Positions 1 to 8,932 of a stretch of 64,000 nucleotides of DNA are shown piece by piece. Source of the DNA: CAYVQE01 sp964633205 (GTDB taxonomy: Bacteria > Myxococcota > B64-G9); contig CAZWFN010000001.1 of the NCBI GenBank assembly GCA_964633205.1, positions 1 through 64,000 of the forward strand, in the 5' to 3' direction. The notes beneath the pieces were generated by a model, which was not told where the DNA came from, made no database searches, and saw nothing but the letters and a program-made list of their open reading frames with translations. How positions within the stretch are numbered: position 1 is the first letter of the stretch; every line of letters begins with the position of its first letter. Made by a program: the position numbers and the translations under genes.

Positions 1-312
1 TTCGATTGCTCATACATGCATGATATCCTTACGGGAGCGAAGTGGATACCCCCTTACGTGGATATTCCACCAGTCACCGTGCGGGTGATCGAGACCCAGC
101 TGATCCACGGCAGTTGCACCGGCTGCGGCCACACCAATCGACCCGACTTGCCGGAGAGCACACCCCGCGGGGCATTCAGCCCCCGTGTCCAGGCCATCGG
201 CGCTTATCTGACTTGCGCCTGTCGTCTGGGCAAACGAACGGTCAAGCACCACTTGGTCTGGCACCGGATCAGCCCCGTGACCCAAAGCGATGATGGCTGC
301 CTGTCCGTCTAG
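1..312 (+). pseudogene. IS66-family transposase remnant (truncated)
   Basis: The frame is open from the window edge to a stop at 310-312. It encodes a stretch typical of the N-terminal third of IS66-type transposases: an IPPV segment, a CTGCGH zinc-finger half, PRGAFSPRVQA and a YRLSKR-like CRLGKRTVK. The reading ends where the intact enzyme would run on into its catalytic DDE domain, so no transposase activity is expected. The part before base 1 cannot be seen. No terminal inverted repeat was recognised on the right side. The overlapping minus-strand frame (10-465) has no recognisable protein features. Family assignment is by remembered motif pattern only. Confidence 0.6.
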
Positions 313-763
313 CGAATCTCGACGGTACATGCGACCTGCGACCAGCGGGGTTGAAATGCCTTCGCGTACCTCGTAAAGGTATGCGTCGCTCGATTCAACC
401 GGCAGATCTTCTGCCCTCATCTGCTTGCCCCCTGAGCGGTAGCCAATATCTTCTCTGAGCTGCACAGTATTGTCAATCGATTTCTCGTCTTCATTGTAAT
501 ACTTTTTAATCTATCGGCGCAACCAGTTGAATAATCGAGGAAATAAAAATTGTAGCGGGTGGTATAAGAGACCACAAGCCCACACATAATAAATCGCTAT
601 ACAGGCTCAAAAATGATGTTGTTTCAGGCGGGTGCGTTATCAATGCACTATTTTACCAGTGCAGGACGCTCCGGCCGCATCGGCGCGCGCGGCTCGGTCG
701 CGGACTCTGCGGTCACGCGGTCCAGCGAGCGCTTCTGGGGCGGGGCCCCGGCGCGAAATCCGC
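313..763. other. AT-rich spacer after the transposase relic
   Basis: No supportable gene. Bases 470-660 are clearly AT-richer than the rest of the window, consistent with imported DNA left by the neighbouring insertion sequence. The stretch from about 660 returns to high GC and forms the 3' flank of hemL. No clear intrinsic terminator with a T-run was found for the haem operon here. Confidence 0.5.
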
Positions 764-2053
764 TCAGCCCTCCGCCAGCGCCTCGGCCAGGCCTTCGGCC
801 AGCGCTTCGACGTCGGCGTCGGTGTGGGCGGCGGAGAGGAAGATCATCTCGAAGGCCGACGGGGCCAGGTAGAGGCCGCGGTCGAGCAGCCGGCCGTGGG
901 CCGGGCCGAAGCGTTCGGCGCTGGTCGGGGATATGGCGGCGGCCGCTCGCGGCAGCGGGCCCTCGGCCAGGTGGAACCAGGCGATCGAGCCGCGGCGCTG
1001 CCAGTGGATGACCGGCTGGCGCTGCTGGGCGGCGGCCAGGGCCTCGTCCAGGGTGCGGCCCAGGGACTCCAGCCGGCCGTAGACCTCGCCGTCGCGCAGC
1101 TGCTCCAGGGTGGCGATGCCGGCGGCCAGCGAGACCGGATTGCCCGACAGGGTGCCGGCCTGGTAGACCGGGCCCAGCGGAGCGAGCTGATCCAGCAGCG
1201 CCCGCGGCCCGACCAACGCGCCGATGGGCATGCCGCCGCCGATCACCTTGCCCAGCGTGACCAGGTCGGCGGCCACCCCGATGGCGTCGCCGTAGCCGCC
1301 GTAGCCCAGCCGGAAGCCGCTGATGACCTCGTCGAAGATCAGCAGCGTGCCGTGCTGATCGCAGAGCCGGCGCAGCCGCTGCAGCCACTCCGGCCGCTGC
1401 ACCAACAGGCCGTTGTTGGCCGGCAGCGGCTCGACGATCACCGCCGCCAGCTCGCCGCCGAAGCGCTGGAAGGCGGCATCCAGCGCGTCCTCGTCGTCCA
1501 GCGGGCAGACCACGGTCTCGGCCGCGGTGGCCTCGGTCACGCCGGCTGACGAGGAGGTACCGAAGGTGGCCAGCCCGCTGCCGGCCTCGACCAGCAGGGC
1601 GTCGCCGTGGCCGTGGTAGCCGCCCTCGAACTTGAGCACCCGGGGCCGGCCGGTGGCGCCGCGGGCCAGCCGCAGCGCGCTCATCACCGCCTCGGTGCCC
1701 GAGTTGACGAAGCGCACCCGGTCGTAGCGGCCGAAGCCCTCCAGGATCAGCTCGGCCAGCCGCACCTCGGCCTCGCAGCAGGCGCCGAAGCTCAGCCCGC
1801 GCTCGGCCGCCTGCTGCACCGCGTTGACCACCACCGGGTGGGCGTGGCCCAGGATCAGCGGTCCCCAGGACATGCAGAAGTCGACGTAGCTGTTGCCGTC
1901 CACATCGGTGAAGCGCGCCCCGCCGGCCTGGCGGTAGTAGACCGGGCTGCCGCCCACCGAGCGGAAGGCCCGCACCGGGCTCGACACCCCGCCGGGCATC
2001 AGGCCGCAGGCCTTTTCGTAGAGCGCTTGGGAACGTTGGCGGTCGCTGCTCAT
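764..2053 (-). CDS. hemL: Glutamate-1-semialdehyde 2,1-aminomutase
   Basis: PLP enzyme that converts glutamate-1-semialdehyde to 5-aminolevulinate, the second step of the C5 haem pathway, in the cytosol. 429 residues, the usual family length. Seen: an N-terminal GGVSSPVRAF signature, NSGTEA at 117-122, the DEVISGFR segment near 241-248 and the PLP lysine K269 in LGKVIGGGMP. The ATG at 2053 is chosen over an upstream in-frame start at 2161 because a GGAGGAG ribosome site lies just before it and the family signature starts right after. It is the last gene of the haem operon, 132 bases after hemD. hemA, which makes its substrate, is in the same operon. Confidence 0.95.
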   Translation of the reverse strand: MSSDRQRSQALYEKACGLMPGGVSSPVRAFRSVGGSPVYYRQAGGARFTDVDGNSYVDFCMSWGPLILGHAHPVVVNAVQQAAERGLSFGACCEAEVRLAELILEGFGRYDRVRFVNSGTEAVMSALRLARGATGRPRVLKFEGGYHGHGDALLVEAGSGLATFGTSSSAGVTEATAAETVVCPLDDEDALDAAFQRFGGELAAVIVEPLPANNGLLVQRPEWLQRLRRLCDQHGTLLIFDEVISGFRLGYGGYGDAIGVAADLVTLGKVIGGGMPIGALVGPRALLDQLAPLGPVYQAGTLSGNPVSLAAGIATLEQLRDGEVYGRLESLGRTLDEALAAAQQRQPVIHWQRRGSIAWFHLAEGPLPRAAAAISPTSAERFGPAHGRLLDRGLYLAPSAFEMIFLSAAHTDADVEALAEGLAEALAEG

Positions 2054-2185
2054 GTCGGCTCCTCCATCGGGCTGGCCCCTTGGGGCATCATCGATCCCGT
2101 AGCACCGAACAAAGCGCTGCACAAGAGGCTCTACTTCGAGCACGGAGGTTCGCAATTTCAACCCGCTCGGCCACAGAGAGGCGAA

Positions 2186-2914
2186 TCAAGAGCCTCCAGT
2201 CGCATCGGCGGCCGCGGTGCAAAGGGCTTCCAACCAGCGCTGCCGATCGGCCCCGATGCGCTCGACGCGCGCCGCGCCCAGCTCGGCCAGCGCCCGCTCG
2301 GTGGAGCGGCCGATGCAGAAGAAGCGCGCCGAGCGCATCCAGGGGTTGGCCGCCAGCAGGCGGCGGGCGGCCGAGGGCGAGGCGATGAACACCGCGGCCA
2401 GCGGAAAGGCCGGCCGCTGCTCCACCCGCGGCTCCTCGTTGGCGTAGACCTCGAGCGAATCGACCTCCAAACCGGCCCGGCGCAGCACGGCGTCCAGCCC
2501 GCCGGCGCGCAGCTTGCCGCGCACCGCCAGCACCCGCGCGCCCGGGCGCAGCCGCTCGACCAGCATCCCGGCCAGCACCTCGCCCTCGGGCGGATCGGCC
2601 ACCAGCTCGGCCTGCCAGCCGGCCGCGGCCAGCTCCGCGGCCGTGGCCGCGCCCACCGCGCCCAGCAGCGGCCGCGGCGCGGCGTCCAGCACGCTGGCGG
2701 CCAGCCCGGCCCGCAGCAGCCCGCGCACGCCGCGGCGCGAGCTGAAGCTGACCGCGGCCGCGCCCGGGGCCGGGGCCGGCGGCTGCAGGTAGGCGGTGGC
2801 CACGCAGGGCAGCTCCACCACCGCCACCCCGCGCGCCGCCAGCGCCTGGCGCAGCGGCCGGTTGTCCTGCGGCTCGCGGGTCAGCAGCACGGCGGGTTGG
2901 GGGGGATTGGGCAC
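2186..2914 (-). CDS. hemD: Uroporphyrinogen-III synthase
   Basis: Closes hydroxymethylbilane, with inversion of ring D, to uroporphyrinogen III. 242 residues, normal for this poorly conserved family. Recognised by position after hemC and by the two-lobed HEM4 pattern: LLTRE at the N-terminus, SFSSRRGV near residue 55, a VRGK segment at mid-length and ASPSAARRL near residue 180. GTG is the start, with an AAGGAGAT ribosome site about 7 bases upstream; the longer open frame into hemC has no such support. A heptameric repeat lies immediately upstream in the hemC-hemD gap. The repeat gap makes this the loosest joint in an otherwise overlapping operon. Confidence 0.85.
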   Translation of the reverse strand: MPNPPQPAVLLTREPQDNRPLRQALAARGVAVVELPCVATAYLQPPAPAPGAAAVSFSSRRGVRGLLRAGLAASVLDAAPRPLLGAVGAATAAELAAAGWQAELVADPPEGEVLAGMLVERLRPGARVLAVRGKLRAGGLDAVLRRAGLEVDSLEVYANEEPRVEQRPAFPLAAVFIASPSAARRLLAANPWMRSARFFCIGRSTERALAELGAARVERIGADRQRWLEALCTAAADATGGS

Positions 2915-2930
2915 GGGGGGGATCTCCTTG

Positions 2931-2972
2931 TTCGAGCTTCGTTCGTGGTTCTTGGTTCGTGGTTCTTGGTTT
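2931..2972. repeat. Heptameric short tandem repeat between hemC and hemD
   Basis: Four near-identical 7-base units (gtggttc, ttggttc, gtggttc, ttggttt) occupy 2945-2972, and two more degenerate units lie to their left. Equivalently, a 14-base unit is repeated twice. Such A/C-rich heptads (GAACCAA/GAACCAC on the minus strand) are slippage-prone and stand out from the GC-rich coding sequence. The array sits 17 bases upstream of the hemD GTG. Confidence 0.8.
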
Positions 2973-3015
2973 CGTTTTGGCTCCTGGGCTTGGCCGGCGG
3001 GGGGACGGTTCAGCT

Positions 3016-3969
3016 TCAGCGCCAGGGCCGGGCCGCTCGGCTCAGCCAGGGCTCGTTCGGGGCGGAAGCGCGCGGCGGGCGGCCGGTGCGGATCCAGGCG
3101 CTGGCCTGCTCGATCGCCGCGTCCAGCTCGGTGTGGGCGAAGCGCGCCAGGCGCATGCGCTGTTCGGCGTCGGGCGCGGCCACCACCAGGCTGAAGCCGT
3201 CCGGGCCGGCGCTGGCGTAGGCGCCGAAGGGGGCGTGGCAGCCGCCGCCGAACACCGCGTGCAGGGCGCGCTCGGCCGCCACCAGCTGCCGGGTGGCGGC
3301 ACAGTCGACCGCCGCCGCCCGGCGCAGCGCCTCGGCGTCGTCGCCGCGGGCCTGCACCGCCACCACCGCCTGGCCCGGCGAGCCGGGCCAGCGCTGGGGG
3401 TTGAGATCGAAGCCGAGCAGCGGCGCGAAGTCCAGCCGCAGCCGCTCGGGCCCGGCCCGCGACAGCAGCACCGCGTCGTAGTCGCCGCGGCGGCACTTGT
3501 CGATGCGGGTGGGTACGTTGCCGCGGATGGCCCGCGGCTGCAGGTCGGGCCGCAGCGCGCCCAGCAAGGCCTGGCGGCGCATGGACGAGGCGCCCACCAC
3601 CGCGTCCGGCCGCAGCGGGAAGTCCCGCTTTGCATCCAGCGCCTCGGGCCGCACCAGCAGCAGGTCGGCCGGCGCGTCGCGCGCCAGCAGGGCCACCAGC
3701 TCCAGGCCCGGCGGCTGTTCGATGGGCAGGTCCTTGAGCGAGTGGACGGCCAGGTCCACCCGCCCGTCCAACAGGGCCCGCTCGATCTCCTTGGTGAAAA
3801 AGCCGACCGGGTTGTCCGCGCCCAGGGGCGCATCCGGCTGCTGGTCGCCGGCGGTGGCCACCAGCGCCAGCTCGCTGGGCCCGGGCAGCCCGGCCCGCAC
3901 CGCCTCGGCCTGCCAGCGCGCCAGGGCCGAGCCCCGGCTGCCCACCCGCAGGCAGCGCTCGTCCATCAT
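3016..3969 (-). CDS. hemC: Hydroxymethylbilane synthase (porphobilinogen deaminase)
   Basis: Polymerises four porphobilinogens into hydroxymethylbilane on a covalent dipyrromethane cofactor. 317 residues. Seen: RVGSRGSALA at the N-terminus, HSLKDLP with the catalytic aspartate D80, SSMRRQ at 128-133, RGNVPTR at 149-155 and the cofactor-binding cysteine C244 in GGGCHAPFG. These match the E. coli residues D84 and C242. The ATG at 3969 overlaps the hemA stop (ATGA), indicating translational coupling. The enzyme needs porphobilinogen from HemB, whose gene is not in this operon or window. Confidence 0.95.
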   Translation of the reverse strand: MMDERCLRVGSRGSALARWQAEAVRAGLPGPSELALVATAGDQQPDAPLGADNPVGFFTKEIERALLDGRVDLAVHSLKDLPIEQPPGLELVALLARDAPADLLLVRPEALDAKRDFPLRPDAVVGASSMRRQALLGALRPDLQPRAIRGNVPTRIDKCRRGDYDAVLLSRAGPERLRLDFAPLLGFDLNPQRWPGSPGQAVVAVQARGDDAEALRRAAAVDCAATRQLVAAERALHAVFGGGCHAPFGAYASAGPDGFSLVVAAPDAEQRMRLARFAHTELDAAIEQASAWIRTGRPPRASAPNEPWLSRAARPWR

Positions 3970-5213
3970 CCCTGCCCTCCCTCGTCGTCGCGGCCGCCGC
4001 TGCGCAGCGAGGCCTCTTTGATGGTGCGAAAGATCTCGCTGGTGTACTCCAGCACGATGCTGCGTAGATCCTGCTCCAGGCAGGAGCAGGCCTCGGGCGG
4101 CAGGTAGGCCAGCCGGCGCTCGATCAGACGCGGGATCTCCTCGTGCACCAGCTGGCTGTGGTGGCGCTGCACCGTGTCCAGGATCTCGCCGAAGGTGGGC
4201 TCCTGGCAATAGACCCGATACTCGTCCATGGCCCGGCCCAGCAGGCCCGCCACCTCGGCATCGCCATCGGCTGCCGGCGCGGGGCAGCGGCTGCGGTAGA
4301 AGGCGGTCAGCTCGTCCAGCCCGGCCAGCGCCACCCCGGCCGGCAGATCGCGCCGGGCCACCTGCTCCGGGATGCCGATGTCGATCAGCAGCAGCGGCCG
4401 ATCGGCCGGCCGCGGGCCGAGGTGGGCGGCGGTCAGCACCGGCTGCGGGGCCCCGGTGCACACCAGGGCCGCGTCCACCTCGGCCAGCACCGCGCCCAGC
4501 TCGTCCAGCGGGCGCACCCCGTCCGGCCCGCCCGGCGGCCGGCTGCGGTTGAGCCAGACCGGCTCGATATCGCCATCGGCCTCCAGCATGCCCATCAGCC
4601 GGCGGCCGATGCGGCCCAGGCCCACCAGAGCCACCCGCGTCCGGCCGCAACCGCGCTGGCTTTGCAGCCAGTGCTGCAGATAGGCGAAGGCCAGGCTGTG
4701 CACGCCCACCGCGGCGTCGCCCACGCAGCCGCGGCGCAGCGCGATGCGCACCAGCCGGCCGGCCACCGAGCCCAGGCCGTTGAGCACCCGCGAGGACACG
4801 CCGCGGCGCCGGGCGCGTTCCAGGGCGCGGTAGAGCTGACCGGCGATCTGGCGCTCTCCCACCACCAGCGACTCCTGGCCGATGGCCACCCGGAACACGT
4901 GGCGGGCGGCCTGCTCGCCCACGTAGACGTAGGGCTCCAGCCAGTCGCGGCTGGCCTCGCCCACCCGGGCGATCATCTGCGCCCGCAGCAGCTCGGCCGC
5001 CCACTCCGGCTCGCTGCTGGACACGATCCACTCGTTGCGGTTGCAGGTGTTCAGATCGACGAAGCCGTCGGCGGTGTGGTAGGCGCGCAGCGCCTCGACC
5101 AGCCGCAGCGCCTCGGCGTCGTCGAGCACCAACCGCGAGCGGTAGGCCGACGAGGCCACCCGGAAGTCGCAGCCGACCACGGCCAGGGGCATGTCCGCGG
5201 GCTTGGAGATCAT
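3966..5213 (-). CDS. hemA: Glutamyl-tRNA reductase
   Basis: NADPH-dependent reduction of glutamyl-tRNA to glutamate-1-semialdehyde, the committed step of the C5 pathway. 415 residues. The active-site cysteine is C57 in LNTCNRNEW. The Rossmann motif VALVGLGRIGRR lies in the middle, followed by a C-terminal dimerisation region. GESLVVGERQI is read here as IGQESLVVGERQI, matching the family's GEDQI signature with E to R variation. The start overlaps the hemY stop by four bases (ATGA) and the stop overlaps hemC in the same way. Confidence 0.93.
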   Translation of the reverse strand: MISKPADMPLAVVGCDFRVASSAYRSRLVLDDAEALRLVEALRAYHTADGFVDLNTCNRNEWIVSSSEPEWAAELLRAQMIARVGEASRDWLEPYVYVGEQAARHVFRVAIGQESLVVGERQIAGQLYRALERARRRGVSSRVLNGLGSVAGRLVRIALRRGCVGDAAVGVHSLAFAYLQHWLQSQRGCGRTRVALVGLGRIGRRLMGMLEADGDIEPVWLNRSRPPGGPDGVRPLDELGAVLAEVDAALVCTGAPQPVLTAAHLGPRPADRPLLLIDIGIPEQVARRDLPAGVALAGLDELTAFYRSRCPAPAADGDAEVAGLLGRAMDEYRVYCQEPTFGEILDTVQRHHSQLVHEEIPRLIERRLAYLPPEACSCLEQDLRSIVLEYTSEIFRTIKEASLRSGGRDDEGGQG

Positions 5214-6598
5214 GCTCGCTCTTCCACCTCCGAAGCGCCCGCCAGCGCCGCCGCGGCCGCGAAACCCGCGCCCACCGCGTCCTTGACGCCCACCCCGCGC
5301 AGGTAGTTGCCCGCCAGCGCCAGGCCGGGCAGGTCGCCGAGCCGCTGGCGCACCCGCTCCATGCGCTCGAGATGCCCCAGGGTCAGCTGGGGGATGGCGT
5401 GCGGATAGCGGGCCACCTCGACCCACTGCGGCGGCTGTTCCAATCCGGTCAGCCGCTGCAGGTCGTCCCGTACTATAGAGACCAAGGCCTCGTCGTCGAG
5501 CGCCAGCGCCTCGCGGTCGAGCATGCCGCCGACGAAGCCGCTGAGCAGGTCGCCGCCGGGCGGGGTGCGGTCGGCGAACAGGCGCGAGGGGAACAGCACC
5601 CCCAGGGTGCGCACGCCCTCGCCCCGCGGCGCCAGAAAACCGAAGCCGTCCGGCACGGCCGGCTGGCGCTCGGCGAAGCCCAGGTGCACCACGGCCACCG
5701 GCGCCATGGGCACGCCGGCCAGCGGCTCGGCCAGCCCGGCATCGAGCATGGCGGCCAGCCGGGCCGCCTGCGGCGGCGGCACCGCCAGCACCAGCCGGCG
5801 GCTGTGCAGCGTGCCGGCCGCGCCCTCGATGCGGTAGCCGCCGTCTTCGCGGGCCACCGCCTCGACCGCGGCATCGGTGCGCAGCGCCGGGCCCAGTCTC
5901 TCGGCCACCCCCTGGCTCAGCCGCCCCAGCCCACCGGCCAGCGAGAACAGCCCGCGCCGGGGCCGGCGGGCCGCCGCCCCGCCGCGGCGCCGCTCGGCCC
6001 GCCGCTCGCGCTTGAGCGCCAGCGCACCGCGGATCATGCTGCCGCGCTCCTGCTCGAAGCGCCAGAACAGCGGGAAGGCGGCCGGGGCCGAGAGCTGCTC
6101 CGGGTCGCCGGCGTAGACCCCGGCGATGAAGGCGCCGGCCAGCACGCGGCCGGCCTCGGGGCCGAAGCGGCGGGCGAAGAAATCGGCCGCCGACTCGCCC
6201 GGATGGCCGCGGCGCCGGGTGCGCAAGGGCTCGCCGGCCAGCTTCCACTTGGCGCGCCAGGACAGCAGCCGGGTGGTCAAAAAGGAGCCCAACCCGGTGG
6301 GTGCGCGGTGCAGCCGGCCGTCGCGCACGATGAAGCGATCGCCGGCGGCCGGCAGGGTGGCCACCAGCTCATCGTCCAGCCCGACCTCCTCGATCAGGCT
6401 GAACACGTCGGCCGCCGAAGCCATGAAGGTGTGCGGGCCGCGCTCGAAGCGGAAGCCCTCGCGCTCGCGCGTCTGTATGTTGCCGCCGGCGCGTGCGCCC
6501 GCCTCGAGCAGCAGCACCTCGCGGCCGGCGCGCTGCAGGCGCCAGGCGCAGGAAAGCCCGGCGATGCCGCCGCCGACCACCGCGATCTCACAGTCCAT
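5210..6598 (-). CDS. hemY: Protoporphyrinogen oxidase (HemY/PPOX type)
   Basis: FAD enzyme that oxidises protoporphyrinogen IX to protoporphyrin IX. 462 residues. Seen: the dinucleotide-binding VVGGGIAGLSCAW at residues 7-19, the EAGARAGGNI continuation, RGPHTF near residue 54 and a C-terminal LAGNYLRGVGVKD segment that completes the FAD site, all typical of PPOX. Classical HemY uses oxygen as acceptor, which is notable beside the oxygen-independent HemN and a strictly anaerobic carbon pathway; other acceptors cannot be excluded. The start lies 11 bases inside the hemH 3' end. Confidence 0.9.
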   Translation of the reverse strand: MDCEIAVVGGGIAGLSCAWRLQRAGREVLLLEAGARAGGNIQTREREGFRFERGPHTFMASAADVFSLIEEVGLDDELVATLPAAGDRFIVRDGRLHRAPTGLGSFLTTRLLSWRAKWKLAGEPLRTRRRGHPGESAADFFARRFGPEAGRVLAGAFIAGVYAGDPEQLSAPAAFPLFWRFEQERGSMIRGALALKRERRAERRRGGAAARRPRRGLFSLAGGLGRLSQGVAERLGPALRTDAAVEAVAREDGGYRIEGAAGTLHSRRLVLAVPPPQAARLAAMLDAGLAEPLAGVPMAPVAVVHLGFAERQPAVPDGFGFLAPRGEGVRTLGVLFPSRLFADRTPPGGDLLSGFVGGMLDREALALDDEALVSIVRDDLQRLTGLEQPPQWVEVARYPHAIPQLTLGHLERMERVRQRLGDLPGLALAGNYLRGVGVKDAVGAGFAAAAALAGASEVEERA

Positions 6599-7553
6599 CG
6601 TCTTGCTCCCAGCCGGCCGCCCGGGCGCGCTCGCGCGCCAGCGCGGCCAGGGTGGCGATGAAGGCCGGGTGGCTGCCCGGCGCCGGCGCGCGGCGCAGTT
6701 CGGCGATGCCGGCCGCGCGCGCCAGCTCGACCAGCTCGCAGTCGAGCTCCCAGCGGGTCTCCAGGTTCTCGCAGACGAAGGACACCGGCGCCACCACCAG
6801 CCGGTGCACTCCGGCGGCGCCGAGCTCGGCCACCACGTCGCTCAGGTAGGGCCGGGTCCACTCCACCGGCCCCAGCCGGCTCTGAAAGGCCAGCGTCCAG
6901 GGCACACCGGTGTCCAGCCGCTGGAGCAGAGCCGCGGCCGTGCGTTCGGTCTGGGCGCGGTAGGGATCGCCGGCGGCCACCATGCGCTGCGGCAGCCCGT
7001 GGGCGCTGACGATCAGGTGCTCGGCCCCGTCGAGCAAAGGCCGCACTCCGTCGGCCAGCGCAGCCAGGTAGCCGTCGGCCTCGTAGAAGGCGTCGACCGC
7101 GGCCAGCTCCAGCCCGGCGCGCTCGGCGGCCCGCTGCAGATCGTCCAGCGCCGAGCCGCTGGTCGAGCGCGACCACTGCGGGTAGGCCGGCAGGGCCACC
7201 AGCCGGCGCACGCCCTCGGCGGCCAGCCCGGCCAGCACGCCGGCGGCGAAAGGCTCGGCGTGGCGGAAGGCGTAGCGCACCGCCCAGCCGGGGCCCAGCG
7301 CGGCGCGCAGGGCCTCGACCTGGGCGCGGGTCTCGGCGGCCAGCGGGCTGCGGCCGCCGATGGCCCGCAGGTGCTCGATCACCCGCGGGCCCCGGCGGCG
7401 GGCCACCCAGCGCGCCAGCAGCGGCCGGACGGGCCAGGGGGCGCCGACCACGTCGGCATCGCTCAGCAGCCGGCGCAGAAAGGAGCGCGCATCGTGCGGG
7501 CCAGTCGGCCCGCCCAGGTTGGCCAGCACCAGGCCGATCTTGGGCTGGCTCAT
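6588..7553 (-). CDS. hemH: Ferrochelatase
   Basis: Inserts Fe(II) into a porphyrin ring. 321 residues. The catalytic histidine is H185 in SAHGLP and the conserved glutamate is E265 in ENLETRWELD; these match the B. subtilis H183/E264 pair. The N-terminus carries VLANLGGP. The upstream start at 7616 is rejected because ATG 7553 overlaps the hemN stop (ATGA) and begins directly before the family core. Protoporphyrin (from HemY) or coproporphyrin could be the substrate; the presence of hemN and hemY with no hemQ seen points to the protoporphyrin route. Confidence 0.93.
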   Translation of the reverse strand: MSQPKIGLVLANLGGPTGPHDARSFLRRLLSDADVVGAPWPVRPLLARWVARRRGPRVIEHLRAIGGRSPLAAETRAQVEALRAALGPGWAVRYAFRHAEPFAAGVLAGLAAEGVRRLVALPAYPQWSRSTSGSALDDLQRAAERAGLELAAVDAFYEADGYLAALADGVRPLLDGAEHLIVSAHGLPQRMVAAGDPYRAQTERTAAALLQRLDTGVPWTLAFQSRLGPVEWTRPYLSDVVAELGAAGVHRLVVAPVSFVCENLETRWELDCELVELARAAGIAELRRAPAPGSHPAFIATLAALARERARAAGWEQDDGL

Positions 7554-8932
7554 ACCGTCCTCGAGTAGACGCGCTGCCGGGGATCGGTCTCCAGGTAGCG
7601 GTCGAAGACCATGCACACGTTGCGGATGAAAAAACGCCCCTGCTCGCTGACCCGGATGGCGTCGCCGTCCCAGTCCACCAGCCCGTCGGCCCGCAGCGGC
7701 TGCAGCCGCTCGAAGTCGTCCGCCAGGTGCTCCAGCGGCGCGATGCCGAAGCGCCGCCCCAGCGCGCGCAGGTCGACGCGGAAGTTGCAGAACAGCTCCA
7801 TGATCAGCGCCCGGCGGATCTGGTCCTCGGCCGACAGCAGAAAACCGCGCTCGATGGGCAGCCGCCCGGCGGCCAGCGCCGCCCGGTAGTCCTCCAGCCC
7901 CTTGTGGTTCTGCGAGTAGGCGCTGCCCACCGCGGAGATGCCCGATGGCCCGCAGGCCACCAGGTCCAGCCCGGCGCCGGTGGTGTAGCCCATGAAGTTG
8001 CGCCTGAGCGTACCGGCGGCCCGGGCGGCCAGCAGGGCGTCGCCCGACCGGGCGAAGTGATCCATGCCCACCGGCTGGTAGCCCCCGGCGCGCAGCCGCT
8101 CGGCGGCGGTGGTGAACAGGGCGGCCTTGGTCTCGGCGTCGGGCAGGCCCAGCGGCTCCAGCGCCCGCTGGTGCGGCCGCACCCAGGGCACATGGGCGTA
8201 GGAGTACCAGGCGATGCGGCTGGGCCCCAGGGCCACCACCCGGTCGGCGGTGCGGGCGATGCTGGCCGGGGTCTGGCCGGGCAGACCGTAGATCAGATCG
8301 AAGTTGATGGCCGAGCAGCCGCCGGCGCGCAGCCGCTCGACCAGCCGCTCGATGAGCCCGGCGTCCTGGCCGGGCCGCAGCGGCGCGATCACGGCCGGCT
8401 CCAGATCCTGCACCCCGAGCGAGAAGCGGTTGAAGCCGCGGGCCAGCAGCAGATCGACGGTGGCCGCGGTAGCGGTGCGTGGATCGATCTCGATCGAGCG
8501 TTCGGCCCCCGCGCCGAAGCGCCAGTGCCGCTCGACGGCATCGAGCAGGCCCGCGAGCTGGCCGGGCTGCAGGGCGCCGGGCGAGCCGCCGCCCAGGGCC
8601 AGCTGCTGCACCGGGCGGCGGGCGTCGATGGCCGCGGCCGCCAGCTCCAGCTCCTGGGCGATGGCCGCCAGGGTGATGCAGACCTCGGCCGCCGGCTGGC
8701 CGGCGAAGCTGTGGCAGCCGCAGAAGGGACAGCGCCGCGGGCAGAAGGGCACGTGCAGGTAGAGCGCCAGGCCGGGGTCGGGCTCCAGCCCCTGGCGCTC
8801 GCTCCAGCGCGCGCGCACCGCGGCCGGATCCACCGGACCGAAGTGGTTGGCCGGCGGGTAGCTGGTGTAGCGCGGCCCGGGCACGTCGTACTTGGCCCGC
8901 AGCGCGGGATCGACTCGACGCGGATCGAGCAT
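7550..8932 (-). CDS. hemN: Oxygen-independent coproporphyrinogen III oxidase
   Basis: Radical SAM enzyme that decarboxylates coproporphyrinogen III to protoporphyrinogen IX without oxygen. 460 residues, full HemN length rather than the shorter HemW. The [4Fe-4S] cysteines are C64, C68 and C71 (CPRRCPFCGC), with the extra C73 typical of HemN. PRYTSYPPA near residue 20 is a HemN signature, and a C-terminal HemN domain is present. It starts one base into the hemE stop (TGATG) and its own stop overlaps hemH. This makes the operon usable under anoxia up to the HemY step. Confidence 0.93.
   Translation of the reverse strand: MLDPRRVDPALRAKYDVPGPRYTSYPPANHFGPVDPAAVRARWSERQGLEPDPGLALYLHVPFCPRRCPFCGCHSFAGQPAAEVCITLAAIAQELELAAAAIDARRPVQQLALGGGSPGALQPGQLAGLLDAVERHWRFGAGAERSIEIDPRTATAATVDLLLARGFNRFSLGVQDLEPAVIAPLRPGQDAGLIERLVERLRAGGCSAINFDLIYGLPGQTPASIARTADRVVALGPSRIAWYSYAHVPWVRPHQRALEPLGLPDAETKAALFTTAAERLRAGGYQPVGMDHFARSGDALLAARAAGTLRRNFMGYTTGAGLDLVACGPSGISAVGSAYSQNHKGLEDYRAALAAGRLPIERGFLLSAEDQIRRALIMELFCNFRVDLRALGRRFGIAPLEHLADDFERLQPLRADGLVDWDGDAIRVSEQGRFFIRNVCMVFDRYLETDPRQRVYSRTV

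Noticed and set aside
10..465. 151-codon minus-strand frame
   Set aside because: Overlaps the transposase relic on the other strand and shows no recognisable protein pattern.
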